DNA of 37,537 nucleotides from Oscillospiraceae bacterium (GTDB lineage Bacteria; Bacillota; Clostridia; Oscillospirales; Acutalibacteraceae): NCBI GenBank assembly GCA_015065925.1, contig SVPL01000022.1, positions 1 to 37,537 of the forward strand, read 5' to 3'. Shown piece by piece: positions 8,288 to 17,129 of this stretch (position 1 is its first letter; each line of letters starts with the position of its first letter). The notes under the pieces were generated by a model. It saw only the letters and a program-made list of their open reading frames with translations, ran no database searches and was not told where the DNA came from. The position numbers and the translations under genes were made by a program.

Positions 8288-10033
8288 ATGGAACAATTCA
8301 AAACAGTTGTCATCGTAGATCATAGAATCTATAATAAGATCCAATTGTATAGAAGCTTCCTTGAAAACAGCACATTTAACACCCTGCTATCAGATACTAT
8401 ATTTATAAGCGACGATTCAGCTGAGGATAAATCCTCAGCTGAATTGAGTATTTCGGATACCGTAAACTGCCTGTATTTATATGGATTGATTGACAAGGAT
8501 GAATACAAAAGGCGCCGAGATGCTATATGCAATAAACTAAAAAGTTTTCAAAACACAAGCTTCTATATGCTATTTTGTCAAAATATGGTTACAGATGGTA
8601 ATAACTACGATGTATTGATGGAATGTAATGCCCAAATTCAAGAAAAACCGTTTTGTATTGGTATTCTTGAACAAACCGACATTCCTGATAAAAATGCATA
8701 TGATACCATACTTGAAAACCTACGCTGTGTAAAGCTCTTGGCTCTTGCCGTTGCAATTTGTTCCTTCAAGGAAGAAACAGGGGTAAATTATTCACCTCAA
8801 TATTATTACTCAACAGCTTCTGTGACGCTAAACTACGAAAATGTGTTTAATGCCGCAGGCTATGAGCTCAGCAATTTTGCCGAACAAATAGCCCTTAAGG
8901 GAAAGCAAATAACCGAACTTGAAAATATTATCCAAAAAATAAAAAAAGAAAAGCCCCACAAATGTATCGGTAACTTCACCGACCAGCTTTCCACCGATTC
9001 CTTTCCCACTCTTCACGAGTTTTCTGAATACAAAAGCATAGAAGCTATGAGGAGAGAAATAGAGGCTGTAGGCAACAGATGTACCGATTTATTCGACGAA
9101 AGTGTTATATCTAAAATCAAAACGGCGCGTTTAGGTCTTGCTTACGCAGAGGAAAAAATTAAACCTACCATTCATACAGACGGTAACGGTACAGTTGACT
9201 CCATAGATGTTAACTATGAGGTGGCAAACGACTATATGACCGTAACAGTTGCTGAAGAAGCAGAGGTTCCCGCACCCGAAGAGCTTTTAGAACGCCCCGA
9301 CGGTAATCTTGGCTTTGATACCACAAAAATCCGTTCTGCTATACCCTTGGCAAAGGAACTGGAAAAAAGCGAAAAACCGGGAGCAAAAAAGGTTTTCCCA
9401 ATTGTTCTTACGGTACTGCTATTCTTTATTCTGGCTACAGGTACCTATCTTGTAAGATATCTTAAATCGGGCCTTGTGGATGTAGATGTTAAAGACATAC
9501 TATTATCACTGGGTTTACCCGCCGCCGTAATACTGTTTTCGGCTATTATCGCTATATTCATAAGCCTTTTTGGGCGAGCAAAAAATATGAAGGTTTTTAA
9601 AGAGCTTCACGCAAATCTTAAAATTTTTCTGGACAAACTTAAAAACTGTTGCGATAACATTAATGTTTATATAAACAAATATCTTACAGTATACTTCAAT
9701 CATCACATAAAGTACAGTATAATTAAAAAATTCAAGGAAGATATTGCTCTGTTAAAAAAGGATATCTACACCTTAAAAGAGCAGAGCCATCCCTATGATG
9801 AATTAGCACAAAGTATGTCCCGTCTATCGGGGAAAAAATTTGATGCCCCCGATAAAGAGCTAAATCGTGACGGCTCCCTTGAATATACAGTTACGCAAAG
9901 CATTGTACAACGAATAAAAAACAGCAAGCCCACCCGTCATAGTGAAGGTCCAAACACAGCAACCCAAGAGTTGAACTCCCCATGGATTTTTGAACTTAAT
10001 ATTGAACTGGGAAGCTTTGACTCCAAAGAATAG
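8288..10033 (+). CDS. Two-TM protein of the tubulin-like operon, unknown family
   Basis: A 581-residue protein I do not recognise. It starts 22 bp after the tubulin-like gene with AAGGA upstream. Residues 1-360 are hydrophilic and probably cytoplasmic, with no P-loop or other catalytic motif that I can see; ~195-225 (KGKQITELENIIQKIKKEK) is likely coiled coil. Two transmembrane helices follow at ~369-390 and ~405-430, giving a short external loop, and then a ~150-residue cytoplasmic C-terminus with heptad-like Leu/Ile/Lys segments (~430-510). Both large domains thus face the cytoplasm, where they could meet the tubulin-like protein. The first 60 codons contain a 30-bp near-perfect DNA palindrome. 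It could be the membrane adaptor of the system; this is inference from topology and context. Confidence 0.7.
   Translation: MEQFKTVVIVDHRIYNKIQLYRSFLENSTFNTLLSDTIFISDDSAEDKSSAELSISDTVNCLYLYGLIDKDEYKRRRDAICNKLKSFQNTSFYMLFCQNMVTDGNNYDVLMECNAQIQEKPFCIGILEQTDIPDKNAYDTILENLRCVKLLALAVAICSFKEETGVNYSPQYYYSTASVTLNYENVFNAAGYELSNFAEQIALKGKQITELENIIQKIKKEKPHKCIGNFTDQLSTDSFPTLHEFSEYKSIEAMRREIEAVGNRCTDLFDESVISKIKTARLGLAYAEEKIKPTIHTDGNGTVDSIDVNYEVANDYMTVTVAEEAEVPAPEELLERPDGNLGFDTTKIRSAIPLAKELEKSEKPGAKKVFPIVLTVLLFFILATGTYLVRYLKSGLVDVDVKDILLSLGLPAAVILFSAIIAIFISLFGRAKNMKVFKELHANLKIFLDKLKNCCDNINVYINKYLTVYFNHHIKYSIIKKFKEDIALLKKDIYTLKEQSHPYDELAQSMSRLSGKKFDAPDKELNRDGSLEYTVTQSIVQRIKNSKPTRHSEGPNTATQELNSPWIFELNIELGSFDSKE
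8415..8444. repeat. Intragenic 14-bp inverted repeat with 2-nt spacer
   Basis: ATTCAGCTGAGGAT (8415-8428), AA, then the exact reverse complement (8431-8444). It sits in frame inside the coding region of the 581-aa protein and encodes part of a Ser/Asp/Glu-rich stretch. As RNA it would form a 14-bp hairpin with almost no loop, or a cruciform in DNA; no U-tract follows, so it is not a terminator. Confidence 0.9.
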
Positions 10034-10044
10034 GAGAGCCGACA

Positions 10045-13000
10045 ATGAAACCCATTATATTATTAATATTGGTATGTATAATTGAATTTCTGTTAGCTCC
10101 CCGAAAGGAGCAACGCTATCGTAATGTTGATTCGTTAATAGCCGCTTTTTTTGTATGGGCTGCAGAGATTGTTGCAGATATACTTATATCTATAATAAAC
10201 CCTGCTATGCACAATATAGACGAATACTACTATCTTGCAATAATAATTCAAGGAGCAATAGTTATTGGAACAGGCTGTATATCAAGGCATAATGATTCCT
10301 TTATAAAATACGGTATGCCACCCAAATACACTACGGGCATTCGCAGTAATGTAATCGGTATTTTTTACAACTTTGATAGCAGTTCACCCATAGTTTACAC
10401 AAAAAACTTTGCCGTTCCCACAGGTATCGCCCTTGTATGTTGCAATGTTGCTCTTTCAGGCATATTTATATGGCAATCGTATTCCTATACCTCCTACGGC
10501 AACACCCTTCTTCTTCCCTATGCATATGCGGGACTTCTTTCGCTTTTAACAGAACTTGCCATATTCTGTCTGGGCAGATCAAAATGGAAGGATCTTCTTG
10601 AAGAATACAGAAGAAAAAAGGTGTGCTCCAACAAAAGGGAGTTTGCTAAATCAAGATATGCATTGATTGAGGACCCAAAAAATTACAAATACATTTTTAT
10701 GAGAAACTTTGTAACCGAGCCTGATCACATAACTCGCGCCGCAAAGTTTAATTGGAAAAAGGATGTATTTAAAAATTCAATAACATACTATAATTTTGAA
10801 GACCACTCTCAAACCGAATACAAGACTCAAGAGCATAATGAGGCTTTGGAAAGCTTTATAGAGCTTAACAATCTGGAGGTTAACGAATGTTATGTGGCAG
10901 CATATAACCTTATAGACCGTGACCAAAATGTTTTGCTTAAAACTCCTTCATATGTTGATTTTGAACCCTATCTCACATCAATGATTAAAATCAAGGTTGC
11001 AAAAACTCAAAGGGTAGTTTTAATTGTAAGCGGTGATGAGAAAAAACAAATAACCGTTCAAAAAATCAAAAATTCTTTTAAGGAGTATTTCGGTTTTGAA
11101 AATCTTCCTCTTATCACCGATATTGGTGAATATGTAGAAATTGAAGAAAAAAGAGCGAGGGAAAAGGAAAAGCATAGTAAACATCAAAACAACCACACCT
11201 ATCTCGACGCTATGGTTAGAAACAACTACATTAAAGAAGATATAGAACCTGAGATTGTTATTAAATCCCCCGACATTGTAATAGCAACTGCTGAGGATGT
11301 ATGCGATCCCGATTATACCGATTATATCAGAAATATCGTAACCAATCTTGGACTGATAATTTATTATGATTTTGGTGATGCTGTGCAGGAGGAAGCGCTT
11401 TTTGCCAAAATTGTACATTCCGTTCTTGACTTTGATGACAAAATTGCAACCCTATATATGTCTGACGGCTTCTTCGATTTGGAGCAGGTTGTTGATAACT
11501 TCTTCTCAAGAAGAAATATATATAGAATAGTCGTTCCCAGAAAGCCCTCAAACGAAAGCTATATAACAGGATGGAAGGCAGAAACACTTAGCTCAATGCA
11601 ATCCCGCACAATTGCCGATCCATCGCGAAATATAGGTAACCATATTCCTATATTGTGCGATTGTACAAGCTACACCCGAAACGATTTAATGATTGTAGAG
11701 GATGAATATGATACCTACGCCGAAAACGAATTGAACATTGTTGGCGAAAGAATTGCCTCCCGATTTGACCACCATGTAGGCTGGAATGATGTTCTTGGCG
11801 GAAACTGCGTTATATGTTCTGTTTCTGATACACATAACAACGCTGCTCATACCTACCTTGCTATGCAGGGCATAGGCGAAAAAACCGAGTATATCAATAT
11901 AATTTCCCGCCCCTATCTTCTTAGAAATTATTTGATGTATCATTTAAGGCACTTCACCCTTAAGCCCGGTGTACTTGCCTCCTATTCGCCCGGTATGATC
12001 AAAACCTCCCGCGCAATTGCCTACGAAGCGGTTATTAAGGCATACATAACAGGTTGCACTAAGGAACAACTCGAAGCCTATATGCTTAGCACATCTTTAC
12101 CTACCGAAGGTACGCCTGAGGAAATGCTTAAATCCCTTGTAATGTGCGCTTGTACAGATAAAAATGCCGATATTACAGCAGAAATCACCAAGGACGCCAA
12201 CAGCCGTTATTACATTGATAAGGCAACATATTCCTTTATTGTGAAAAATAGCGGTTTGATGGAAAAGGTAGAATTCGTTACCAACAATCAAACCATAATT
12301 CGTAACCAAAGAAGGTACAGCTACCTTATACCACACCAAAAAATCGTTGTAGGCGGTGTTAAGTATACTGTTGAGGCTATTAAAGGAAATCGCATAGAGC
12401 TTACAGACTCTAACATCCGTGAACCAATGTATGTTACCCGACCTGTACGAACCTGCAAGATTTCGGTACACAATCAGGAAGATTACGGTGTTATAGTTCA
12501 AAATAGCAGCGATACCTCCCTTGCCTTCAAGCGATTGGTTTGCGATGTTGATTTGGATGTTTACGGAACCATAATATTTAAAAACAGTTATCACCCGTTC
12601 TATAGCGAAGCCAGATATGACTACCAAAAATCTATGGAAAAACAGCATAGAGAATATAAAGATGTAAATGTATTCTGTATAAAAATCGGCAGTCCCTACC
12701 TCAACGCTTCAAACCATCAAAGAATTGAGCATCTATTTGCGCTGCTTCTTAACGAAATGCTTCCGACATTCTTCCCAAAACATTCCGAAAGAATAATAGT
12801 TGGTTGCAGCACGTGGAACATAGAAGCAAATATGGAAAATGCCAACATAACTACCAACTATATGGCGGCTCAAATGAATATTGACGGCATAGATGAAATA
12901 GCCGAAAACGAAATGTGCCTATATATTCTTGAGGATTCTCCTTTAGAAACAGGACTTGTTAATGTATTCTGGCAGGATGAAGAATTCCGTTATATGCTTA

Positions 13001-14199
13001 AAATTCTAGAGGATTATCTGTATTATCAGGAAATGATACACCGTCAAGAAGCAGGAGAGCTGTTTGACGCCTCAGACAAAGAGCATCTTCATCTGTTACG
13101 CAAGATTTTGTTAAAGGTTGCAAACGAAACCTATGAATATCAAAATAGCAACGGCGAATATGAAACCGTATACTTTAACAGTATTCGAGCAGCAAGAAAT
13201 AAATTTAATCAGCTTGAAATAAGTAAAAGCTTTAACCTTAGTTGTGACTTCTGCGGCAAGCCCATTTCCCCTGAATCAAATCAAAACAATGAGTATCACT
13301 ATTATGCATATTCGGGTATGATAAGCTGTAAAAGCTGCTTTGAAAAATCGGTCTGCTCCGAAAAGCATAGTCAAAGTGACATACGCATATTTGAAGCTCA
13401 AATCAATCAGTGGTTTTTGGATAAATACAAGGAGGTTGTTACAGCTGATTTTTACAACTACCTTGAGGATGCTGAATTCTTAAGCGACACAGCCACCCTT
13501 CAAAACCGATTTATAACAACTGATGATGCAGACGAAGGCGGAGTTCTTGGATTAAGCTGGAGTCCCGACGGCGATCCAAACATTATTTCTGTATGCAACC
13601 GCGAATATATCCCCATTACTCACGGTGACAGCTTTAAGGAGGAAGAGGATGCGGTGCGCTCAAGCTACTATGCCGAAGATAAGGTTTTCCCCTACATTCT
13701 TATACGCAACGGTCTTTCACATACTAAATATATGGGTGTTCTGTGCCACGAAATGACACACCAATGGCAACACGAAAATCTGGATATGGTAAAGGTTGCT
13801 TCGGGCGTGGCAACGGGTAGATCAGATGAATTTGGTCAAAGCATAGACCTTAGAACAATGCGTATAGAAGGTCATGCAGAATGGGAAAGAATCAGATACC
13901 TTTCTGCACACAAGGTAAACACTTATGTAGAAAGAAAAACCTTGGAAGCCACCCAAAATGCTTACGGTATAGGCTATATATGGATGTGCCATATGATGAA
14001 GGTTGGTAACGACGACCTTTCAATCCCGGTTGAACGAACCAAAGAATTCATAAAACAGCGTAACCGTTTTCAAAGAAAAAAGAATTCCTTTGGTTTAATG
14101 CGTTTGTATTTTGGTAACGGAGCCGTCTCAACCGAGGGCGATTTTGATACCGAAACCACAACCGATAATACAGACAGCGGTACAGAAAATATTGAATAA
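10045..14199 (+). CDS. Polytopic membrane protein with helicase-like middle, zinc module and HExxH metallopeptidase-like end
   Basis: A 1384-residue protein, GGAG-preceded, 11 bp after the previous gene. About five transmembrane helices occupy residues 3-19, 28-52, 62-81, 121-145 and 155-178; the remaining ~1200 residues should be cytoplasmic. Residues ~430-1000 show RecA-like strand patterns without Walker motifs (PDIVIATAEDV, IIYYDFGDAV). Near 900-1000 (RIEHLFALLLNEMLP and CLYILEDSPLETGLV) they resemble the C-terminal DUF1998-type domain of MrfA/Hrq1 helicases; this is tentative. A four-Cys module follows (C1067, C1070, C1095, C1098, LIM/treble-clef-like). Then comes HEMTH (1235-1239) with EGHAEW (E1275 or E1279 as third ligand), the layout of zinc metallopeptidases; zinc finger plus HExxH recalls DA1-type LIM peptidases. 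The tail (~1360-1384) is acidic and Thr-rich. A terminator closes the operon. Confidence 0.7.
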   Translation: MKPIILLILVCIIEFLLAPRKEQRYRNVDSLIAAFFVWAAEIVADILISIINPAMHNIDEYYYLAIIIQGAIVIGTGCISRHNDSFIKYGMPPKYTTGIRSNVIGIFYNFDSSSPIVYTKNFAVPTGIALVCCNVALSGIFIWQSYSYTSYGNTLLLPYAYAGLLSLLTELAIFCLGRSKWKDLLEEYRRKKVCSNKREFAKSRYALIEDPKNYKYIFMRNFVTEPDHITRAAKFNWKKDVFKNSITYYNFEDHSQTEYKTQEHNEALESFIELNNLEVNECYVAAYNLIDRDQNVLLKTPSYVDFEPYLTSMIKIKVAKTQRVVLIVSGDEKKQITVQKIKNSFKEYFGFENLPLITDIGEYVEIEEKRAREKEKHSKHQNNHTYLDAMVRNNYIKEDIEPEIVIKSPDIVIATAEDVCDPDYTDYIRNIVTNLGLIIYYDFGDAVQEEALFAKIVHSVLDFDDKIATLYMSDGFFDLEQVVDNFFSRRNIYRIVVPRKPSNESYITGWKAETLSSMQSRTIADPSRNIGNHIPILCDCTSYTRNDLMIVEDEYDTYAENELNIVGERIASRFDHHVGWNDVLGGNCVICSVSDTHNNAAHTYLAMQGIGEKTEYINIISRPYLLRNYLMYHLRHFTLKPGVLASYSPGMIKTSRAIAYEAVIKAYITGCTKEQLEAYMLSTSLPTEGTPEEMLKSLVMCACTDKNADITAEITKDANSRYYIDKATYSFIVKNSGLMEKVEFVTNNQTIIRNQRRYSYLIPHQKIVVGGVKYTVEAIKGNRIELTDSNIREPMYVTRPVRTCKISVHNQEDYGVIVQNSSDTSLAFKRLVCDVDLDVYGTIIFKNSYHPFYSEARYDYQKSMEKQHREYKDVNVFCIKIGSPYLNASNHQRIEHLFALLLNEMLPTFFPKHSERIIVGCSTWNIEANMENANITTNYMAAQMNIDGIDEIAENEMCLYILEDSPLETGLVNVFWQDEEFRYMLKILEDYLYYQEMIHRQEAGELFDASDKEHLHLLRKILLKVANETYEYQNSNGEYETVYFNSIRAARNKFNQLEISKSFNLSCDFCGKPISPESNQNNEYHYYAYSGMISCKSCFEKSVCSEKHSQSDIRIFEAQINQWFLDKYKEVVTADFYNYLEDAEFLSDTATLQNRFITTDDADEGGVLGLSWSPDGDPNIISVCNREYIPITHGDSFKEEEDAVRSSYYAEDKVFPYILIRNGLSHTKYMGVLCHEMTHQWQHENLDMVKVASGVATGRSDEFGQSIDLRTMRIEGHAEWERIRYLSAHKVNTYVERKTLEATQNAYGIGYIWMCHMMKVGNDDLSIPVERTKEFIKQRNRFQRKKNSFGLMRLYFGNGAVSTEGDFDTETTTDNTDSGTENIE

Positions 14200-14206
14200 A
14201 CCAACA

Positions 14207-14239
14207 AAAATCGCTTATGCGTGTGGCATAAGCGATTTT
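14207..14239. terminator. Bidirectional terminator between converging operons
   Basis: Perfect 14-bp stem AAAATCGCTTATGC (14207-14220) with GCATAAGCGATTTT (14226-14239) and a GTGTG loop. A-rich and T-rich flanks on both sides allow it to end the tubulin-like operon on the plus strand and glnA on the minus strand. Confidence 0.85.
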
Positions 14240-14270
14240 ACTTTATCTTATTAAATATAACAGATAAATA

Positions 14271-15695
14271 TTACAGATTATAATATTTATCAAATTCGGC
14301 GGGATGAGGAATAGCGGCAAGCTCTCTAACCTCGGCACGCTTGGTCTTAATGAAGTTGGAAATAAGCTCTTCGGGGAAAACTCCGCCTTCGGTGAGATAA
14401 TCGTGGTCCTTTTCAAGGCAATCAAGAGCCTCGTCAAGACTAACAGGTAAGCCCTGAAGCTTTGCTTTCTCCTCCTCGGGAAGCTTGTAAAGGTTCATAT
14501 CGTAGGGGCCCCAACCGTTTGCGTGAGGATCAATTTTATTTTTAACACCGTCAAGACCTGCCATAAGAATTGCTGCATAGCAGAAATATGGATTACAGGT
14601 AGCATCGGGGTTGCGAAGCTCAAAACGGCGCTTGTCGGGGCTTTTTGCGTAAGCAGGAATACGAATAACCGCACTTCTGTTGGAGGTTGCATAACCAACG
14701 GTAACAGGAGCCTCAAAACCGGGAACAAGGCGCTTAAAGGAGTTGGTGCTGGGGTTGGTGATTGCACAAAGCGAACCGATATGCTTAAGCAAACCACCTA
14801 TGAAATAGTGTGCAGTTTCACTAAGATGTGAATAACCATTATCGTCAGAGAAAACAGGCTGTCCATCCTTAAACAAAATCATATGAACATGCATACCGCT
14901 ACCAGCCTCACCGTAAATGGGCTTGGGCATAAATGTAGCGGATTTACCGTATTTCAAAGCGGTGTTGTGAATGATGTACTTAATCATCATAGTGGCATCA
15001 GCCATATGTACTACTTCACCAAGCTGAGGTTCAATTTCAAACTGACCTGATGCGGCAACCTCGGGATGATGATAGTTGATTTCAATGCCCGCTTCCTTCA
15101 TAAGCATACACATTTCGCTACGGCACTCGTAAGAAATATCAAAGGGCTTTGCAATGTGGTAGTTTTTCTGCTTAGGAACAACTACGCCAAGTCCCTCGCT
15201 ATCGGAATTCCAGTATGACTGCTTTGCGTCAACGGTAGCACCTACACAGCTACCGTCTACCTTCCAGGTTACATCATCAAAAAGATAAAACTCAAATTCG
15301 GGTAATATCTTCATTTCGTCTGCAACGCCGCTCTTTTTCATATAATCAACGGCGGCAGTAATAATGTTGCGGGGATACTGTGCAAGGGGACGGTTTTCAG
15401 GTGTATCAATTATCATTGCGTTACCTGTCATTGAAAGGGTGGGAATTTGACAGAAGGGGTCAATGGTGGCGGTGTCGGGATCGGGGATAAACACCATATC
15501 GCTCTTTTCAACAACGGCGTAGCCATAGTTAGAAGCGTCAAAACCAATACCGCTTTTCATAGTGTCTTCGGAAAAATTCTCGGCAGGAATGGTAACATGA
15601 CGGTACTGACCGTTAATATCTACCATTTTAAAATCCACCATTTTAATGCCATTTTCTTCTATAATTGCAAGAATGTCTTTAACAGTTTTTGCCAT
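14271..15695 (-). CDS. glnA: Type I glutamine synthetase
   Basis: 474 residues, ATP-dependent amidation of glutamate to glutamine, cytoplasmic dodecamer. Signature segments in order: FKMVDINGQYRHVTIP (beta-grasp), the LPEFEFYLFD metal-ligand strand, YHHPEVAASGQFEIE, GSGMHVHMILF, the RLVPGFEAPVTVGYATSNRS glutamate/ATP region, and RRFELRNPDATCNPY. Length matches GSI (about 444-474). The start is ATG 15695, not the in-frame GTG three codons upstream, because AGAGGTG lies just before it and the next residues AKTVKDIL match the usual N-terminus. A Tyr in NLYKLPEEE sits where the adenylylation Tyr of GSI-beta enzymes lies. Clostridial GS is usually not adenylylated, so this is noted without claim. 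It is monocistronic, divergent from murI. Confidence 0.97.
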   Translation of the reverse strand: MAKTVKDILAIIEENGIKMVDFKMVDINGQYRHVTIPAENFSEDTMKSGIGFDASNYGYAVVEKSDMVFIPDPDTATIDPFCQIPTLSMTGNAMIIDTPENRPLAQYPRNIITAAVDYMKKSGVADEMKILPEFEFYLFDDVTWKVDGSCVGATVDAKQSYWNSDSEGLGVVVPKQKNYHIAKPFDISYECRSEMCMLMKEAGIEINYHHPEVAASGQFEIEPQLGEVVHMADATMMIKYIIHNTALKYGKSATFMPKPIYGEAGSGMHVHMILFKDGQPVFSDDNGYSHLSETAHYFIGGLLKHIGSLCAITNPSTNSFKRLVPGFEAPVTVGYATSNRSAVIRIPAYAKSPDKRRFELRNPDATCNPYFCYAAILMAGLDGVKNKIDPHANGWGPYDMNLYKLPEEEKAKLQGLPVSLDEALDCLEKDHDYLTEGGVFPEELISNFIKTKRAEVRELAAIPHPAEFDKYYNL

Positions 15696-15727
15696 AAAAA
15701 GCACCTCTTTATTATTAATACATCTAT

Positions 15728-15755
15728 TTTATAACATCAAGCCGCCATTTGTCAA
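15728..15755 (-). promoter_or_regulatory. glnA promoter
   Basis: On the minus strand TTGACA (15755-15750), 16-bp spacer, TATAAA (15733-15728), ending ~33 bp before the glnA start. No obvious GlnR box (TGTnA-n7-TnACA) was recognised beside it. Confidence 0.65.
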
Positions 15756-15810
15756 CAAAATATTGAAAAATAATACAATATAATATTTTACAAATAACTC
15801 AAATATTCTC

Positions 15811-15839
15811 TTGATAACTGAATTAAAATGTGATATGAT
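15811..15839 (+). promoter_or_regulatory. Promoter of murI-DUF1934-argS
   Basis: TTGATA (15811-15816), 17-bp spacer, TATGAT (15834-15839), 37 bp before the TTG start of murI. It is back-to-back with the glnA promoter in a 181-bp intergenic region. Confidence 0.65.
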
Positions 15840-15876
15840 ATTATAGAATTATTATGATACTAAGGGGGCGATTTTT

Positions 15877-16689
15877 TTGTCAGACAGCAGACCGATTGGT
15901 GTTTTTGATTCAGGTCTTGGCGGTCTTACGGTGGTAAGGGAGCTTAAAAGGCTTCTACCCAACGAGGATATTGTTTATTTTGGTGATACAGGTCGAGTAC
16001 CCTACGGCACCAGAAGTAATGACATTGTTAAAAAATATGCCCGCGAGGACGAGGCATTTTTGCTTAGTCAAAATGTTAAAATGATAATCGCCGCCTGCGG
16101 CACCGTTTCTTCGGTAGCGTATATGACGGCTGACGAGCTTCCCGTACCCTTTTTAGAGGTTGTTACTCCCGCGGCAAGGGCGGCGGCAGAAGCCACAAAA
16201 AACGGCAGGGTTGGTGTTATCGGCACACCCGTTACGGTAAAAAGTCGCTCCCACGCAAGGGCAGTTTTAAGAATTTTACCCGATGCGGTAATTGTTGCAA
16301 ACTCCTGTCCCCTATTTGTTCCCTTGGTTGAGGAGGGTTGGATTTCGGCTGATGATGATGTTACCCTTTCGGTAGCAAAGCGGTATCTTTCTCCACTCAA
16401 AGAGGGAAATGTAGACACACTTATTATGGGTTGCACCCACTACCCCGCCTTAAAATCCACAATTGCAAAAATTATGGGTGATGCTGTTACACTTATTGAC
16501 CCCGGCACCGCAACGGCTCAGATGGTTAAAAGGCATCTTGAGGAAAACGATATGTTAAATCCCGTTGGCGGTGAATGTAAATACTTTGTAAGTGACCGCC
16601 CCGACGCTTTTTCCAAAACTGCCGAAATTTTAATGGGTGAAAGCATTGAAAAGGGCGTAAGTCAGGTAGATATTTTTGAATATATTTAG
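15877..16689 (+). CDS. murI: Glutamate racemase
   Basis: 270 residues; makes D-glutamate from L-glutamate for peptidoglycan, using two cysteines. N-terminal IGVFDSGLGGLTVVREL, FGDTGRVPYG, first catalytic Cys in AACGTVSS (C74), second in GCTHYP (C186). The family usually has ACNTAS; here Asn is replaced by Gly at position 75 and Ala by Val at 77, a variation worth noting but both cysteines are kept. The start is TTG 15877 with AAGGGGGC about 8 nt upstream; no ATG gives the conserved N-terminus. First gene of a three-gene run with DUF1934 and argS. Confidence 0.95.
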   Translation: MSDSRPIGVFDSGLGGLTVVRELKRLLPNEDIVYFGDTGRVPYGTRSNDIVKKYAREDEAFLLSQNVKMIIAACGTVSSVAYMTADELPVPFLEVVTPAARAAAEATKNGRVGVIGTPVTVKSRSHARAVLRILPDAVIVANSCPLFVPLVEEGWISADDDVTLSVAKRYLSPLKEGNVDTLIMGCTHYPALKSTIAKIMGDAVTLIDPGTATAQMVKRHLEENDMLNPVGGECKYFVSDRPDAFSKTAEILMGESIEKGVSQVDIFEYI

Positions 16690-16698
16690 GTAAACAAA

Positions 16699-17124
16699 AT
16701 GAAGGATGTATTAGTTAAAGTTAAAACTGTTCAAATTGATGATCGTGGTGAAAGCGACACTATTGAGCTTACGGCTGAAGGTAAATTCGCCGAAAAAGAT
16801 GGCTCCTACCTTATAAAATATTCCGATGCATTTATTTCGGGGGATAACGAGTCTATACAAACTACCGTAAAGGTAGGCTCTGACGGCGCCGTTTCGGTAA
16901 CGCGAAGCGGTAGCTACCAAAGTCGATTTGTTATTGAAAAGCAAAAGCGATGCAACTGCCTTTACCAAACCCCATACGGCACGATGACTATGGGCTTTTA
17001 CGGTGAAAAAATAGAAAATAATTTAAATAAAAACGGCGGTGAGCTTTCGCTACGGTACACGGTAGATGTAAACGGCTCTGAGCTCAACCGCAATCAAATG
17101 ACAATAACCATTAAGGAAGTGTAA
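16699..17124 (+). CDS. DUF1934 beta-barrel protein (YwiB-like)
   Basis: 141 residues of alternating strands (VLVKVKTVQIDDRGESDTIELTAEGKF, GSYLIKYSDA, MTMGFYGEKIENNL, GGELSLRYTVDVNG, MTITIKEV) typical of DUF1934, a small lipocalin-like barrel family. The Bacillus subtilis member YwiB likewise lies beside argS. It starts 9 bp after murI and ends 5 bp before argS, so it is co-transcribed. Function is unknown; no catalytic residues are evident, and it has no signal peptide. Confidence 0.85.
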   Translation: MKDVLVKVKTVQIDDRGESDTIELTAEGKFAEKDGSYLIKYSDAFISGDNESIQTTVKVGSDGAVSVTRSGSYQSRFVIEKQKRCNCLYQTPYGTMTMGFYGEKIENNLNKNGGELSLRYTVDVNGSELNRNQMTITIKEV

Positions 17125-17129
17125 ATAAA

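Noticed and set aside
12097-12648. 183-codon ORF on the minus strand under the 1384-aa gene
   Set aside because: Lies wholly antisense to a gene with clear domains and shows no start signals.
15696-15704. Upstream GTG start for glnA
   Set aside because: It overlaps the ribosome site used for ATG 15695 and adds only three unconserved residues.
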